DNA of 64,000 bases from Pokkaliibacter sp046614695 (GTDB taxonomy: Bacteria; Pseudomonadota; Gammaproteobacteria; Pseudomonadales; Balneatricaceae), in NCBI RefSeq assembly GCF_046614695.1, contig NZ_JBKKHQ010000010.1:1-64000 (forward strand). The letters run 5' to 3'. A model generated the notes under the pieces. The model ran no database searches. It was not told the origin of the DNA and saw only the letters and a list, made by a program, of their open reading frames with translations. Both the position numbers and the translations under genes were made by a program. Position 1 is the stretch's first letter, and every line of letters starts with the position of its first letter. Positions 39,074-48,764 of the stretch are shown in pieces.

Positions 39074-39797
39074 CGGCAGTGGGTTGAACGCTCATTTTAA
39101 TGTCAGAAAACGCCCACCAATGAGTGAAGCGGTAACGCTCGTTATGAGTGCGTTCTTCTCAAAATGAGTGAATTAGTGCCTTAAAACGGCAACATCACCC
39201 TCACTACCGCTTTGATTAAGTCGATTTCTTACCGAAGAATCCCGCCAGTTTGATAGTCATCGAGTGTACTTATTACGTCATTTGGTAAATCACACTCAGG
39301 AGTCTTGTAACGGCAAGTTAAGTAAAGAACCTATTCTCCCTATAAAGCCTGCGGTTATTAGTACAGATACTATAAAAGAATGTATTAGTTGGGCTTTTCC
39401 GGATTCAACCACTTCAATCTGAATGTTAAATATTTTCACCACTTATTATCTAACCAAGCGTATAAATTCCAAAAAAGCGTCTTTGTAACAGCGTTCAAAC
39501 TCAGATTCTCAACAGCGTCCTTCTTTGTGAAAGAATTGAAATATGACTGTGAATGCTACGCATCACTCATACCCTATAAGAATTTCGCATACTCAAGACT
39601 CTCATTTACTGGCATATAATATGCTTCTCTCTGCGGCAACAATCCTGTTCGGTGGTAACAGCGATGGACAGGAGTGGCCCTGACAAGACTGATTTGTAAC
39701 AAGATATTGAACACCCCAAGAATAAATTGGTACAAACGGTCAAGAATATAGAGCGATGAAGCGACAGCACTCCTGCTGCCTTCGAACGGAGAACTTT
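39074..39797. other. Long AT-rich region upstream of oppA
   Basis: About 720 bases hold no gene I can support. The first 110 bases contain repeated ATGAGTG words (listed separately). From about 39290 to 39720 base composition shifts to AT-rich, unlike the neighbours. TATAAT at 39615-39620 is a good -10 for oppA, with only a weak -35 (near 39592-39597), giving a leader of about 170 bases. Confidence 0.5.
39089..39170. repeat. Cluster of ATGAGTG words after the EAL gene
   Basis: ATGAGTG occurs at 39120, 39144 and 39164, and an inverted relative (CGCTCATTTT) at about 39089. The inverted copy pairs over 8 bases with CAAAATGAG near 39161 (CTCATTTT / AAAATGAG). The cluster starts right after the GGDEF-EAL stop and could be a 3'-end structure or protein-binding sites. 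Confidence 0.45.
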
Positions 39798-41429
39798 ATG
39801 CGATTGAAAAAACACAGCCTGGCCATGGCCATTCTTCTCAGCGCAGGGATTAGCGGATCTGTTATGGCAGCTAACGTGCCCGCGGGAACCGAATTAGCCA
39901 AACAACAGGAAATGGTTTTCAACAATGGCTCTGAACCCGCATCGCTTGATCCCCAGAAAATTGAGGGCTCTCCTGAGTCCCGCATCGCCCGCCAGCTCTT
40001 CGAAGGTCTGGTCATTCAGGATGACAAAGGCAACATCCTGCCAGGCGTTGCCAAAAGCTGGGAAGTGAACGACAACAACACCGTTTTCACCTTCCACCTG
40101 CGCGATTCCAAATGGTCTAACGGTGATCCTGTCACCGCTGAGGATTTCGTTTATGCCTGGCAGCGCGCCGTCGACCCCAAAACTGCATCGCCCTATTCCT
40201 GGTATATCGAGATGACCACCATGAAGAATGCGGCAGACATCGTAAAAGGTGATAAAAAGCCGGATGAGCTGGGCGTGAAGGCAATTGACGACAAAACGCT
40301 TCAGGTGGTTCTGGAAAAACCCATCCCCTATTTCATTCGCATGCTGGGCCACACCACCATGGTGCCCGCGCCCAAGAAAGTGATCGAAGAATACGGTGAC
40401 AAGTGGACCAGCCCGGACCACATGGTCTCTAACGGTGCTTACACGCTGAAAGACTGGGTCGTTAACGAGCGCATCGTACTTAAACGCAACCCGGAATATT
40501 GGGATAACAAGGACACCATCCTCAACGAAGTTACCGTTTTGCCGGTGGCCTCAGAGAATGCGGAACTGTCACGCTATCAGTCCGGGGAAGTGGATATGAC
40601 CAACGGCAGCACGCCGCTGGCTATCGAGCATTACCGTCAGCTGAAGAAAGAGATTCCTGACCAGATTCATACCACCGGACAGGTTGGCACGTATTACTAC
40701 TCTTTCAACAACCTGAAAAAACCCTTTGACGATGTCCGTGTTCGCAAGGCGCTGAGCTATGCCATCGACCGTGATGTCATCACCGATAAAGTGACCGGCC
40801 AGGGTGAGATTTCTGCCTACTCCTTCGTGCCTAACATCACTGCGGGCTTCACTCCGGTTGAACCGGCCTGGGCCAAACTCACCCAGAAAGAGCGTGTTGA
40901 AAAAGCCAAAGAGCTGATGAAAGAAGCCGGTTACGGTCCGGATCACCCGCTGAACTTTGAACTGCTCTACAACACTTCCGACAACCACAAGAAAATCGCT
41001 ATTGCGATTGCCTCCATGTGGAAAAAGTCCCTGGGCGTGAACGTAAGCCTGGTGAACCAGGAGTGGAAAACCTATCTGGCGACAGAGCGTGCCGGTAACT
41101 TTGATGTGGCTCGTGCCGGTTGGGTGGGTGACTACAACGAAGCTTCCACCATGCTGGATCTGCTGACCACGGCTAACGGCAACAACTATGCGAAGTACTC
41201 CAATCCGGATTACGACAAGCTGATGGCCGACTCAAAAAGCATCGTCGATGAAGCCAAGCGTAATGAACTCTACGCCGAGGCTGATGCCATGCTGAGCCGT
41301 GACATGCCGGTCGCGCCGATCTATCAGTACTCCACCACTCGTCTGGTGAAGCCTTACGTGGGCGGCTACCCCGAAGCCAACCCCGAAGACATTTTCTACT
41401 TCAAGAACATGTATATCACCAAGCACTAA
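39798..41429 (+). CDS. oppA: Oligopeptide ABC transporter substrate-binding protein
   Basis: The 543-residue periplasmic receptor has a signal peptide (MAILLSAGISGSVMA, cut before ANVPAG). 'QEMVFNNGSEPASLDPQKIEG', 'LFEGLVIQD', 'YNTSDNHKKIA' and 'GDYNEAST' follow OppA/MppA of enterics (543 residues in E. coli). It captures short peptides with little side-chain preference. GGAGA lies seven bases before the ATG; an in-frame ATG at 39756 would disrupt the signal. It heads oppABCDF, with a strong hairpin after it. Confidence 0.95.
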   Translation: MRLKKHSLAMAILLSAGISGSVMAANVPAGTELAKQQEMVFNNGSEPASLDPQKIEGSPESRIARQLFEGLVIQDDKGNILPGVAKSWEVNDNNTVFTFHLRDSKWSNGDPVTAEDFVYAWQRAVDPKTASPYSWYIEMTTMKNAADIVKGDKKPDELGVKAIDDKTLQVVLEKPIPYFIRMLGHTTMVPAPKKVIEEYGDKWTSPDHMVSNGAYTLKDWVVNERIVLKRNPEYWDNKDTILNEVTVLPVASENAELSRYQSGEVDMTNGSTPLAIEHYRQLKKEIPDQIHTTGQVGTYYYSFNNLKKPFDDVRVRKALSYAIDRDVITDKVTGQGEISAYSFVPNITAGFTPVEPAWAKLTQKERVEKAKELMKEAGYGPDHPLNFELLYNTSDNHKKIAIAIASMWKKSLGVNVSLVNQEWKTYLATERAGNFDVARAGWVGDYNEASTMLDLLTTANGNNYAKYSNPDYDKLMADSKSIVDEAKRNELYAEADAMLSRDMPVAPIYQYSTTRLVKPYVGGYPEANPEDIFYFKNMYITKH

Positions 41430-41441
41430 GTTAAGTGCCTG

Positions 41442-41475
41442 AAAACCCGGTCGGACTGGTGCCGGCCGGGTTTTG
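41442..41475 (+). terminator. Hairpin between oppA and oppB
   Basis: AAAACCCGGTCGG pairs with CCGGCCGGGTTTT over 13 bp (one T-G pair), loop ACTGGTG, then TTTTG. It is an attenuator-like structure that would leave oppA more abundant than the permease mRNA. Confidence 0.75.
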
Positions 41476-41570
41476 CTGTACTCACAGAGAACCGGAAAAG
41501 CCTGGGTTCAGACTCAGCTTTGATGGCTCCAACGCCCCGTCAGAGGGCAGACACTTCAGGTAAAATACCG

Positions 41571-42491
41571 ATGATTCGCTTTGTGCTTAAACGCCTGTTG
41601 GAATCCATTCCAACCCTGCTCATTCTGATTACCGTGTCCTTCGTGCTGATGCATGCGGCCCCCGGTAGTCCTTTCACTGGCGAGCGTAACCTGCCGCCGG
41701 AAATCATGGCCAATATCGAGGCCAAATACGGCCTGGATCAGCCACTTTATGTTCAGTACTTCCACTATCTTGGCAATCTGGTTCAGGGCGATCTTGGCCC
41801 GTCTTTCAAATACAAGGATTTCACTGTTAACGAACTGGTGAGCCAGAGCTTCCCTGTGTCGGCCGAAATCGGCCTGTGGGCCTTCCTTACCGCCGTCATT
41901 CTTGGTGTGCTGTTCGGTATCATCGCCGCACTCAAGCAAAATACCTGGCTGGATTACGGCGTGATGTCGCTGGCGATGACAGGGGTGGTCATCCCGAGCT
42001 TTGTGCTGGCCCCATTACTAGTGCTGATCTTTGCTGTGCATTATCAATGGCTGCCTGCCGGTGGCTGGCAAGGCGGTAAATGGATGTTTCTGATTCTGCC
42101 GGTGATAGCGATGGCCGCGCATTATGTTTCCTCCATCGCCCGCATCATGCGTGGCAGCATGATTGAGATCATGCATTCCAATTTTATCCGCACCGCACGT
42201 GCCAAGGGCCTGCCATCACGCTACATCATCTGGCGCCATGCCCTGCGTCCTGCACTCTTGCCGGTTATTTCATATCTTGGCCCGGCATTCGTCGGCATCA
42301 TCACCGGCTCCGTCGTCATTGAAACCATTTTTGGTCTGCCCGGCATTGGTCAGTTGTTTGTGAACGGTTCTCTCAACCGCGACTACTCCATGGTTCTCGG
42401 TATTACCGTGCTGATCGGTGCGCTGACCATCGCCTTCAATGCCATCGTCGATATTCTCTACGCCTATATCGACCCCAAGATCCGCTACTGA
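41571..42491 (+). CDS. oppB: Oligopeptide ABC transporter permease OppB
   Basis: The 306-residue permease, exactly the E. coli OppB length, has six helices. 'MIRFVLKRLLESIPTLLILI' begins the family, and the coupling motif is 'FIRTARAKGLPSRYIIWRHALRPAL'. AGGTAA lies before the ATG at 41571; an upstream start at 41520 is out of register with the family. Confidence 0.96.
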   Translation: MIRFVLKRLLESIPTLLILITVSFVLMHAAPGSPFTGERNLPPEIMANIEAKYGLDQPLYVQYFHYLGNLVQGDLGPSFKYKDFTVNELVSQSFPVSAEIGLWAFLTAVILGVLFGIIAALKQNTWLDYGVMSLAMTGVVIPSFVLAPLLVLIFAVHYQWLPAGGWQGGKWMFLILPVIAMAAHYVSSIARIMRGSMIEIMHSNFIRTARAKGLPSRYIIWRHALRPALLPVISYLGPAFVGIITGSVVIETIFGLPGIGQLFVNGSLNRDYSMVLGITVLIGALTIAFNAIVDILYAYIDPKIRY

Positions 42492-42500
42492 GTTCACTTT

Positions 42501-43421
42501 ATGCTAAGCAAACAGCAAAACAGTCAGGCGGTCAGTCAATTCGCCGAGCAGCTGCACTCTCCCGAGGAAGTGGAAGGTCGCAGTCTCTGGCAGGATGCGC
42601 GCCGCCGCTTTATGCGCAACAAGGCGGCTATGACCAGCCTGATTCTCCTCAGCATCATCATCATTCTGTGCCTGTTCGGCAGTTCTCTGGCGGACTACAC
42701 CTACGATGATGTCGACTGGAGCAACATGCAGATGCCTCCGGCGACCGATAACGGCCACTATTTTGGTACTGACTCTCTGGGTCGCGACCTGTTCGTAAGA
42801 ACACTGGTGGGAGGTCAGATCTCCCTGATGGTGGGTGTTCTGGGTGCCTTGGTCGCCATTGTAATTGGCACATTGTACGGCGCCACCGCGGGTTACATCG
42901 GCGGTCGTGTCGACTCGGTCATGATGCGTACACTGGAGATTCTTAACTCCTTTCCTTTCATGTTCTTTGTCATCCTGCTGGTGACCTTCTTTGGCAGGAA
43001 TATTCTGCTGATTTTTATCGCCATCGGCGCTGTGTCCTGGCTCGATATGGCAAGGATCGTTCGCGGTCAGACGCTGAGCCTTAAAAGCAAAGAGTTCATC
43101 GAGGCGGCTCATGTCTGTGGCGTCAGCACTCGCACGATTATCCTTCGGCATATCGTGCCGAATGTGCTGGGTATCGTCGTGGTCTATGCCACCTTGCTGG
43201 TGCCCAGCATGATTTTGTTTGAATCCTTCCTCAGTTACCTCGGTCTGGGAGTGCAGGAACCGATGACCAGTTGGGGCGCTCTTCTCAATGAAGGCTCCAA
43301 AACCATGGACGTCGCGCCCTGGCAGCTGCTGTTCCCCGCAGGTTTTCTGGTCACCACCCTCTTCTGCTTTAACTTTCTGGGTGACGGTCTGCGTGACGCC
43401 CTTGATCCAAAAGATCGCTGA
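42501..43421 (+). CDS. oppC: Oligopeptide ABC transporter permease OppC
   Basis: The 306-residue permease begins with a polar 30-residue stretch, then 'LWQDARRRFMRNKAAMTSL', 'FGTDSLGRDLFVRTLVGGQISLMVG' and the coupling region 'FIEAAHVCGVSTRTIILRHIVPN'. All are OppC hallmarks. It follows oppB by nine bases. Confidence 0.96.
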   Translation: MLSKQQNSQAVSQFAEQLHSPEEVEGRSLWQDARRRFMRNKAAMTSLILLSIIIILCLFGSSLADYTYDDVDWSNMQMPPATDNGHYFGTDSLGRDLFVRTLVGGQISLMVGVLGALVAIVIGTLYGATAGYIGGRVDSVMMRTLEILNSFPFMFFVILLVTFFGRNILLIFIAIGAVSWLDMARIVRGQTLSLKSKEFIEAAHVCGVSTRTIILRHIVPNVLGIVVVYATLLVPSMILFESFLSYLGLGVQEPMTSWGALLNEGSKTMDVAPWQLLFPAGFLVTTLFCFNFLGDGLRDALDPKDR

Positions 43422-43451
43422 GCACGCCACCGGTAAGGAGTACACAACACG

Positions 43452-44423
43452 ATGAGTCTGTTAACGGTAAAAGACCTGGAAGTGCACTTCGCCACCCCTG
43501 AAGGCGAAGTGACTGCGGTCAATAAACTGAATTTTGCGTTGGAATCGGGCGAAACTCTGGGCATTGTCGGCGAGTCCGGCTCTGGCAAAAGCCAGACAGC
43601 CTTCTCTCTGATGGGCTTGCTGGCCAAGAACGGTATCGTTCGAGGTGAAGCCATCTTTGAAGGTCAGTCAATTCTTGGCCTTAACGAGAAAGCCCTGAAC
43701 AAGATCCGCGCAGAAAAAATCGCCATGATCTTTCAGGACCCCATGACCTCGCTGAACCCCTACCTGCGGGTCGGTGAGCAATTGATGGAAGTATTGAAGC
43801 TGCACAAGGGCATGAGCCGCAAGGAAGCCTTTGAGGAATCCGTGCGTATGCTCGATGCGGTAAAAATGCCCGAAGCCCGCAAGCGCATGAAGATGTTCCC
43901 CCATGAGTTTTCCGGCGGGATGCGCCAGCGTGTGATGATCGCCATGGCCTTGCTTTGTCGTCCCAAGTTGCTGATCGCTGATGAACCCACCACGGCGCTG
44001 GATGTCACAGTGCAGGCGCAAATCATGACCCTTCTGGGTGAGCTAAAACGGGACTTTAATACTGCGATTATCATGATTACCCATGATCTCGGCGTGGTCG
44101 CCGGGGTGTGCGACAAGGTGCTGGTGATGTACGCAGGCAGGACGATGGAATACGGCACCGCCAGCCAGATTTTCTATCAGCCGACTCACCCCTACACCCA
44201 GGGCTTGCTGTCTGCCATCCCACGCCTGGATGCTGATAACGCTGAGGCATTGCCCACTATTCCCGGCAATCCGCCCAATCTGCTCAAACTCCCCACCGGC
44301 TGTCCCTTCCAGGAGCGCTGCCCCCACGTGATGGAGATCTGTCGTCGTGAAGAGCCTGCACTGCTCAGTCAGGATCAACGTCAGCGTGCCTGTCACTGGC
44401 TACCCGAGGAGCTAAGCGCATGA
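43452..44423 (+). CDS. oppD: Oligopeptide ABC transporter ATPase OppD
   Basis: The 323-residue ATPase has Walker A 'GESGSGKS', signature 'FSGGMRQR', Walker B 'LLIADEPTTALD', H-loop 'MITHDL' and the C-terminal cysteine module 'GCPFQERCPHVMEICRREEP'. Its stop overlaps the oppF start by four bases. Confidence 0.96.
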   Translation: MSLLTVKDLEVHFATPEGEVTAVNKLNFALESGETLGIVGESGSGKSQTAFSLMGLLAKNGIVRGEAIFEGQSILGLNEKALNKIRAEKIAMIFQDPMTSLNPYLRVGEQLMEVLKLHKGMSRKEAFEESVRMLDAVKMPEARKRMKMFPHEFSGGMRQRVMIAMALLCRPKLLIADEPTTALDVTVQAQIMTLLGELKRDFNTAIIMITHDLGVVAGVCDKVLVMYAGRTMEYGTASQIFYQPTHPYTQGLLSAIPRLDADNAEALPTIPGNPPNLLKLPTGCPFQERCPHVMEICRREEPALLSQDQRQRACHWLPEELSA

Positions 44424-45397
44424 GCGAACCTATTCTGAAAATCCGTGATCTCAAGGTGCACTTTGATATCCATAGCGGCGGCATCTGGCCCTGGGCGAAA
44501 ACTCAGGCGCTGCAAGCCGTGAATGATGTCAGCCTTGATCTGATGCCGGGCGAAACGCTGGGTGTCGTCGGTGAATCCGGTTGTGGCAAATCTACCTTTG
44601 CCCGCGCCATTATCGGACTGGTCAAATCCCGTGGCGGCAGTATCCAGTGGCAAGGCAAAGAGCTGATTGGTCTGGATAACAACGGCTGGCGCGAGATTCG
44701 TAAAGACATCCAGATGATCTTTCAGGACCCGCTGGCCTCCCTGAACCCACGTATGACCATTGGCGATATTATTGCCGAGCCGCTGAAAACCTTTTACCCG
44801 AAGCTGACCCGCAAGGAAGTGACGGACAAGGTCAAGGCCATGATGCTTAAAGTCGGTCTGCTGCCCAACGTCATCAACCGCTATCCCCATGAGTTTTCCG
44901 GCGGCCAGTGCCAGCGCATCGGTATTGCTCGTGCCCTGATTGTTGAACCCAAACTGGTGATCTGTGATGAGCCGGTTTCCGCACTGGATGTGTCCATTCA
45001 GGCTCAGGTGGTGAACCTGCTTAAGTCCCTGCAAAAAGAAATGGGGCTGTCCCTGATCTTTATTGCCCATGACCTGTCTGTGGTGAAACACATCAGTGAT
45101 CGCGTCATGGTGATGTATCTGGGCAATCAGGTGGAGCTTGGTCACGGTAAAGAGCTGTATGCGGCACCTCGTCATCCGTACACCAAAGCACTCATGTCTG
45201 CGGTGCCTGTTCCCGATCCGGATGTCGAACGCAATAAAGAGATCCAGTTGCTGGAAGGTGATTTGCCCTCGCCCATCAGCCCACCCTCAGGGTGCGTGTT
45301 CCGAACCCGCTGTCCGCTGGCCAAGCCCTCCTGTGCCGAAAACAAGCCGCTTCTGCGCGGCGAAGAGCGACATCAGGTGGCTTGTACTTTGGTGTGA
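44420..45397 (+). CDS. oppF: Oligopeptide ABC transporter ATPase OppF
   Basis: The 325-residue ATPase has Walker A 'GESGCGKST', signature 'FSGGQCQR', Walker B 'LVICDEPVSALD' and H-loop 'FIAHDL', with the final cysteine module ('GCVFRTRCPLAKPSC'). It works with OppD. No clear terminator follows, so transcription may run on into the second OppA-like gene. Confidence 0.96.
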   Translation: MSEPILKIRDLKVHFDIHSGGIWPWAKTQALQAVNDVSLDLMPGETLGVVGESGCGKSTFARAIIGLVKSRGGSIQWQGKELIGLDNNGWREIRKDIQMIFQDPLASLNPRMTIGDIIAEPLKTFYPKLTRKEVTDKVKAMMLKVGLLPNVINRYPHEFSGGQCQRIGIARALIVEPKLVICDEPVSALDVSIQAQVVNLLKSLQKEMGLSLIFIAHDLSVVKHISDRVMVMYLGNQVELGHGKELYAAPRHPYTKALMSAVPVPDPDVERNKEIQLLEGDLPSPISPPSGCVFRTRCPLAKPSCAENKPLLRGEERHQVACTLV

Positions 45398-45529
45398 AGG
45401 ACAGGCAATAACGATTTGATAAAAACTTGGGCAGCAAGATGGGCGGTCATGGTCTACACTCTGGCCGCCTTCTCGTTGCGCCCAATTCGGCCAGGAAGGC
45501 ACGAAGATTCAATGGATGTGAAATAAACA

Positions 45530-47263
45530 GTGACCTCAATTTTATTCCGGCGCGCATTACGACACCGATCCCTGCGATACGCGCTTGTCAGCGTATTGCT
45601 GAGTAGCCTGCCGTTTGGTGCGCTGGCAACTGCCACAGCCACAGCCACAGCAAATGGGGCAGACGCCTCTGGGGCATCAGTGCAAGAGTCCCGGCTGTCA
45701 GATCCCAAGGCTCTACCCGCAGGAACCCAACTGGCTGAGCGCCAGATGCTGACGCGCAACAACGGTGCTGAACCGGCAACGCTGGACCCACAGCTGGCAG
45801 AAGGCACCCCCGAAGCCAATCTCACCCGGGACCTTTTTGAAGGTCTGGTCATTCAGGATGCCAAAGGCAATATTATTCCCGGCGTCGCGGAGCACTGGAC
45901 GGTGCTGGATGGCGGCAAAACCTACCGTTTTGATTTGCGCGGGGATGCACGCTGGAGCAACAACCAACCGGTAACCGCACAGGATTTTGTCTATTCCTGG
46001 CGCCGCGCCGTGGATCCTGCCACGGCCTCGCCTTACGCCTGGTATCTGGAAAGCGCCTCTATCCTCAATGCAGGCCCAATCAGCCGTGGAGAAATGCCGC
46101 CGGATCTGCTGGGGGTTAAAGCGCTGGATAACCTCACGCTGGAAGTCAAACTTAACACCGCCATTCCCTACTTTCTGCGCATGCTGCCTCACGCCACCCT
46201 CATGCCGGTGCCGCGTGATGTCATCAAGCATTGGGGCAACGACTGGACGCAGCCCAGTCACATGGTAAGCAACGGTGCCTTTCGTCTGATGAGCTGGACC
46301 GTCAATGAGCGCATTATTCTTGGTCGCAACCCCTATTACTGGGATAACGCCCATACGCATCTGAATGAAGTGCAGTATCTGCCGGTATCCTCTGAAAACG
46401 CGGCGCTGGCCAGGTACAAAGCCGGTGAAATCGACCTGGGTGTCGGCGCTATTCCCATCGAGCACTTTAAAAGTCTCAAACGCGAAACGCCGGATCAGGT
46501 CCACATTACCGGGCGTATCGCCACCTATTTCTATGAATTCAATACCCGTCATCCTCCGCTGAATGATGCCCGGGTGCGGCAGGCACTCAACCTTGCCATT
46601 AACCGCCGTATTATCAGCGACAGGGTTCTCGGTCAGGGACAGATTCCGGCTTATACCCTGACGCCGAATAACATCGCGGGCTTCACGCCTCATAAGCCGG
46701 CCTGGGCTGCAATGCCTTATGAGCGACGGGTGGATGAGGCACGCAAGCTGCTGCAAGAAGCCGGTATCAGTGCAGAAAAGCCACTCAGCCTGAAGCTTCT
46801 CTATAACACCGGTGATAACCACAAGAAGATTGCTCTGGCGGTGGCGTCCATGTGGAAAAAGGAACTTGGCGTCCAGACCGAACTGGTCAACGAAGAATGG
46901 AAAAGTTTTCTCGAAAGCACGCGCCATGGTGACTTTGATGTCGCCCGGGCTGGCTGGATTGGTGACTACAACGAAGCCTCAAGCATGCTGGGGCTACTCA
47001 CGTCCACTCATGGTGCCAATCACAGTGGATACCATAACCCTGCCTATGATGCCTTGCTGGAACATGCACAACGCGAAGCCGAACCGACTGTCAGAAACAG
47101 CTTCTACCAAAAAGCAGAAAACCTGATCGCCCGTGATGCGCCGATTGCGCCGCTCTATCAGTACGTCACCGCCAGACTGGTTAAACCCTGGGTCGGTGGT
47201 TATGCCGATGAGAATCCCGAAGACATGATCTACTCCAAGGATCTGTATATTCTGGCCCATTAA
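45530..47263 (+). CDS. Second OppA/MppA-like peptide-binding protein
   Basis: The 577-residue periplasmic protein is collinear with the OppA of this cluster and, by eye, about half identical, with shared 'LFEGLVIQD', 'HMVSNGA', 'VNERI', 'YNTGDNHKKIA', 'GDYNEAS' and the same C-terminal 'PEDM'. The start is GTG at 45530, since no ATG fits; the signal peptide is followed by an Ala-Thr tandem (ATATATAT). Its extra N-terminal length lies in that linker. It probably gives OppBCDF a second substrate range, as MppA does for murein tripeptide in E. coli; this is inference. Confidence 0.9.
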   Translation: MTSILFRRALRHRSLRYALVSVLLSSLPFGALATATATATANGADASGASVQESRLSDPKALPAGTQLAERQMLTRNNGAEPATLDPQLAEGTPEANLTRDLFEGLVIQDAKGNIIPGVAEHWTVLDGGKTYRFDLRGDARWSNNQPVTAQDFVYSWRRAVDPATASPYAWYLESASILNAGPISRGEMPPDLLGVKALDNLTLEVKLNTAIPYFLRMLPHATLMPVPRDVIKHWGNDWTQPSHMVSNGAFRLMSWTVNERIILGRNPYYWDNAHTHLNEVQYLPVSSENAALARYKAGEIDLGVGAIPIEHFKSLKRETPDQVHITGRIATYFYEFNTRHPPLNDARVRQALNLAINRRIISDRVLGQGQIPAYTLTPNNIAGFTPHKPAWAAMPYERRVDEARKLLQEAGISAEKPLSLKLLYNTGDNHKKIALAVASMWKKELGVQTELVNEEWKSFLESTRHGDFDVARAGWIGDYNEASSMLGLLTSTHGANHSGYHNPAYDALLEHAQREAEPTVRNSFYQKAENLIARDAPIAPLYQYVTARLVKPWVGGYADENPEDMIYSKDLYILAH

Positions 47264-47453
47264 ACACTGGCGGGTAGAGACTCCGGCACCATAACGAGTC
47301 CGGAAAGTCGGAGCCTTACCGGGACACGCCTTCACGCTTTTTATGTATCCTGATCCACATCTGGAGCTGGAGCATGAACACGTCATTGATGGTGAAGATA
47401 AAACCTTCCGTCTGACCAAAGACAGAGGCACTGCTTAGCTGACGTCATAAAAA

Positions 47454-47490
47454 AGCCCCGGCAATATCGCAACATTGCCGGGGCTCTTAC
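47454..47490 (-). terminator. Strong terminator of the Moco-side operon
   Basis: AGCCCCGGCAAT and ATTGCCGGGGCT pair over 12 bp around an 8-base loop; on the minus strand TTTTTT follows. It ends the minus-strand lipoprotein gene. Confidence 0.9.
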
Positions 47491-47523
47491 TCGCTTTACT
47501 CAATACTGTGAAAGCGTTTTATC

Positions 47524-48171
47524 TTACAGCGAATCTTCTTTTTTGATCTTCCACTCGCCGTTTTCCTTCACCATCTCCAGCTCTTTCACTACTTTGTCTT
47601 CGTAGTTGTTAGCCTGATAGTGCTGATCAAAACGTACTATAGCGTGGCTATCGACAATGGCGACCTGAGGCTCACCCAGTTCAATTTTGATCCAGCTTGG
47701 ACGTGCCAGGGCGGAGCGGCGGCCATTTTTCCAGGCATCCAGACTTTCACCGTCGGCGGGGGTGAAATCAGTAGCGTAGTAGCTCAGGTAGTTATCTGCA
47801 TTCTGGGCAGACCAGGCGGTTTTCCAGCCATCGATGGTTTTCAGCAGTGACTGATAACTGTCTTCAATCGAGGCTTTCTGTGTGGTGCTGGCAGCACCTG
47901 TCTGCTGCGCTGCTGCAGTGGAAGTTGCACCGGGGGCCGCGACTTTTTCAGAAGCTGCCTGCTGTTGGCTTAGCTGGGCTTCAGCCACCGGCGTTGCATC
48001 CGGTGCGGCCATTACAACGTTGTTATCCTGCTTGGCCATCGGCTGCGCTTCTGGCTTGACCGCTTCGCTCTTCTCGGCAACCGCGGGGGGTTTCACATCC
48101 GGTTGCTGTGGTCGCATCAGATTGCATGCGGATAAACTTAGGGCCACAACCACAACGGCTGCTGGCTTCAT
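47524..48171 (-). CDS. Lipoprotein with NTF2-like (Cds6-type) C-terminal domain
   Basis: The protein of about 215 residues has a lipobox (LSLSAC) near residue 16, a Pro/Ala/Gln/Val-rich linker (about 20-100) and a C-terminal NTF2/SnoaL-like domain of the kind seen at the end of some L,D-transpeptidases ('AWSAQNADNYLSYYATDFTPA', 'WKNGRRSALARPSWIKIEL', 'ENGEWKIKKE'). The transpeptidase domain is absent. The start is taken at 48171, where the lipoprotein signal begins. It probably sits in the outer membrane near peptidoglycan; the binding partner is unknown. It follows moaE on the same strand. Confidence 0.7.
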   Translation of the reverse strand: MKPAAVVVVALSLSACNLMRPQQPDVKPPAVAEKSEAVKPEAQPMAKQDNNVVMAAPDATPVAEAQLSQQQAASEKVAAPGATSTAAAQQTGAASTTQKASIEDSYQSLLKTIDGWKTAWSAQNADNYLSYYATDFTPADGESLDAWKNGRRSALARPSWIKIELGEPQVAIVDSHAIVRFDQHYQANNYEDKVVKELEMVKENGEWKIKKEDSL

Positions 48172-48294
48172 AACAGAGGCCTTCTGGATCACTTTTCCTT
48201 TCCCCAACATGAGCAGAGATAACTCGAATTCTGCGCCAACGGTAACCAAGAACCGCCGCCGGTTAAACCAACCAAGGGGCCATTTTACAAAAAT

Positions 48295-48762
48295 TTACGC
48301 ATTTGTCTTGGCTGACCAACGTTCTTCGCGCTCGATATCGGACTGTCTCTGCTCTACCCAGTGGCTGCCTTCGGCGGTTTCTTCCTTCTTCCAGAAGGGA
48401 GCGCGGGTCTTGAGGATGTCCATCAGCCACTCGCAAGCAGCAAAGGCGTCTTTACGATGAGCAGAAGCGACCGCGACCAGCACAATCACTTCACCAGCGG
48501 TCATGCGCCCTACCCGATGGGCAATCACCACACGCTGAAGCGCCCAGCGGCTGCAGGCTTCCTCTTCGAGGTCATGCAGTACCTTCTCGGTCATCCCGGG
48601 ATAATGTTCCAGCACCAGCGCCTGAACGCCACTGCGCTCGCTAAAGTCACGCACCAGCCCGGAAAACGTTACGATAGCGCCGGTATCGCCAGCATCGCTC
48701 TCATACCAGGACGCCAGCAGCGCCTGCTGATCGATAGTGCTTTCGCCAACCCAGACACTCAT
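48295..48762 (-). CDS. moaE: Molybdopterin synthase catalytic subunit
   Basis: The 155-residue protein has the MoaE fold with 'GAIVTFSGLVRDFS', 'LEHYPGMTEK', 'RVVIAHRVGRM' and the catalytic 'RAPFWKKE' (Lys pair). With MoaD it inserts sulfur into precursor Z to make molybdopterin. It begins two bases after moaD ends. Confidence 0.95.
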   Translation of the reverse strand: MSVWVGESTIDQQALLASWYESDAGDTGAIVTFSGLVRDFSERSGVQALVLEHYPGMTEKVLHDLEEEACSRWALQRVVIAHRVGRMTAGEVIVLVAVASAHRKDAFAACEWLMDILKTRAPFWKKEETAEGSHWVEQRQSDIEREERWSAKTNA

Positions 48763-48764
48763 GG

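Noticed and set aside
39389..39619. 76-codon plus-strand frame upstream of oppA
   Set aside because: TTG start without a ribosome-binding site, in AT-rich DNA, with odd composition; more likely non-coding.
47343..47438. 31-codon acidic plus-strand frame after the second OppA-like gene
   Set aside because: It has an ATG and stop but no ribosome-binding site; too short to support.
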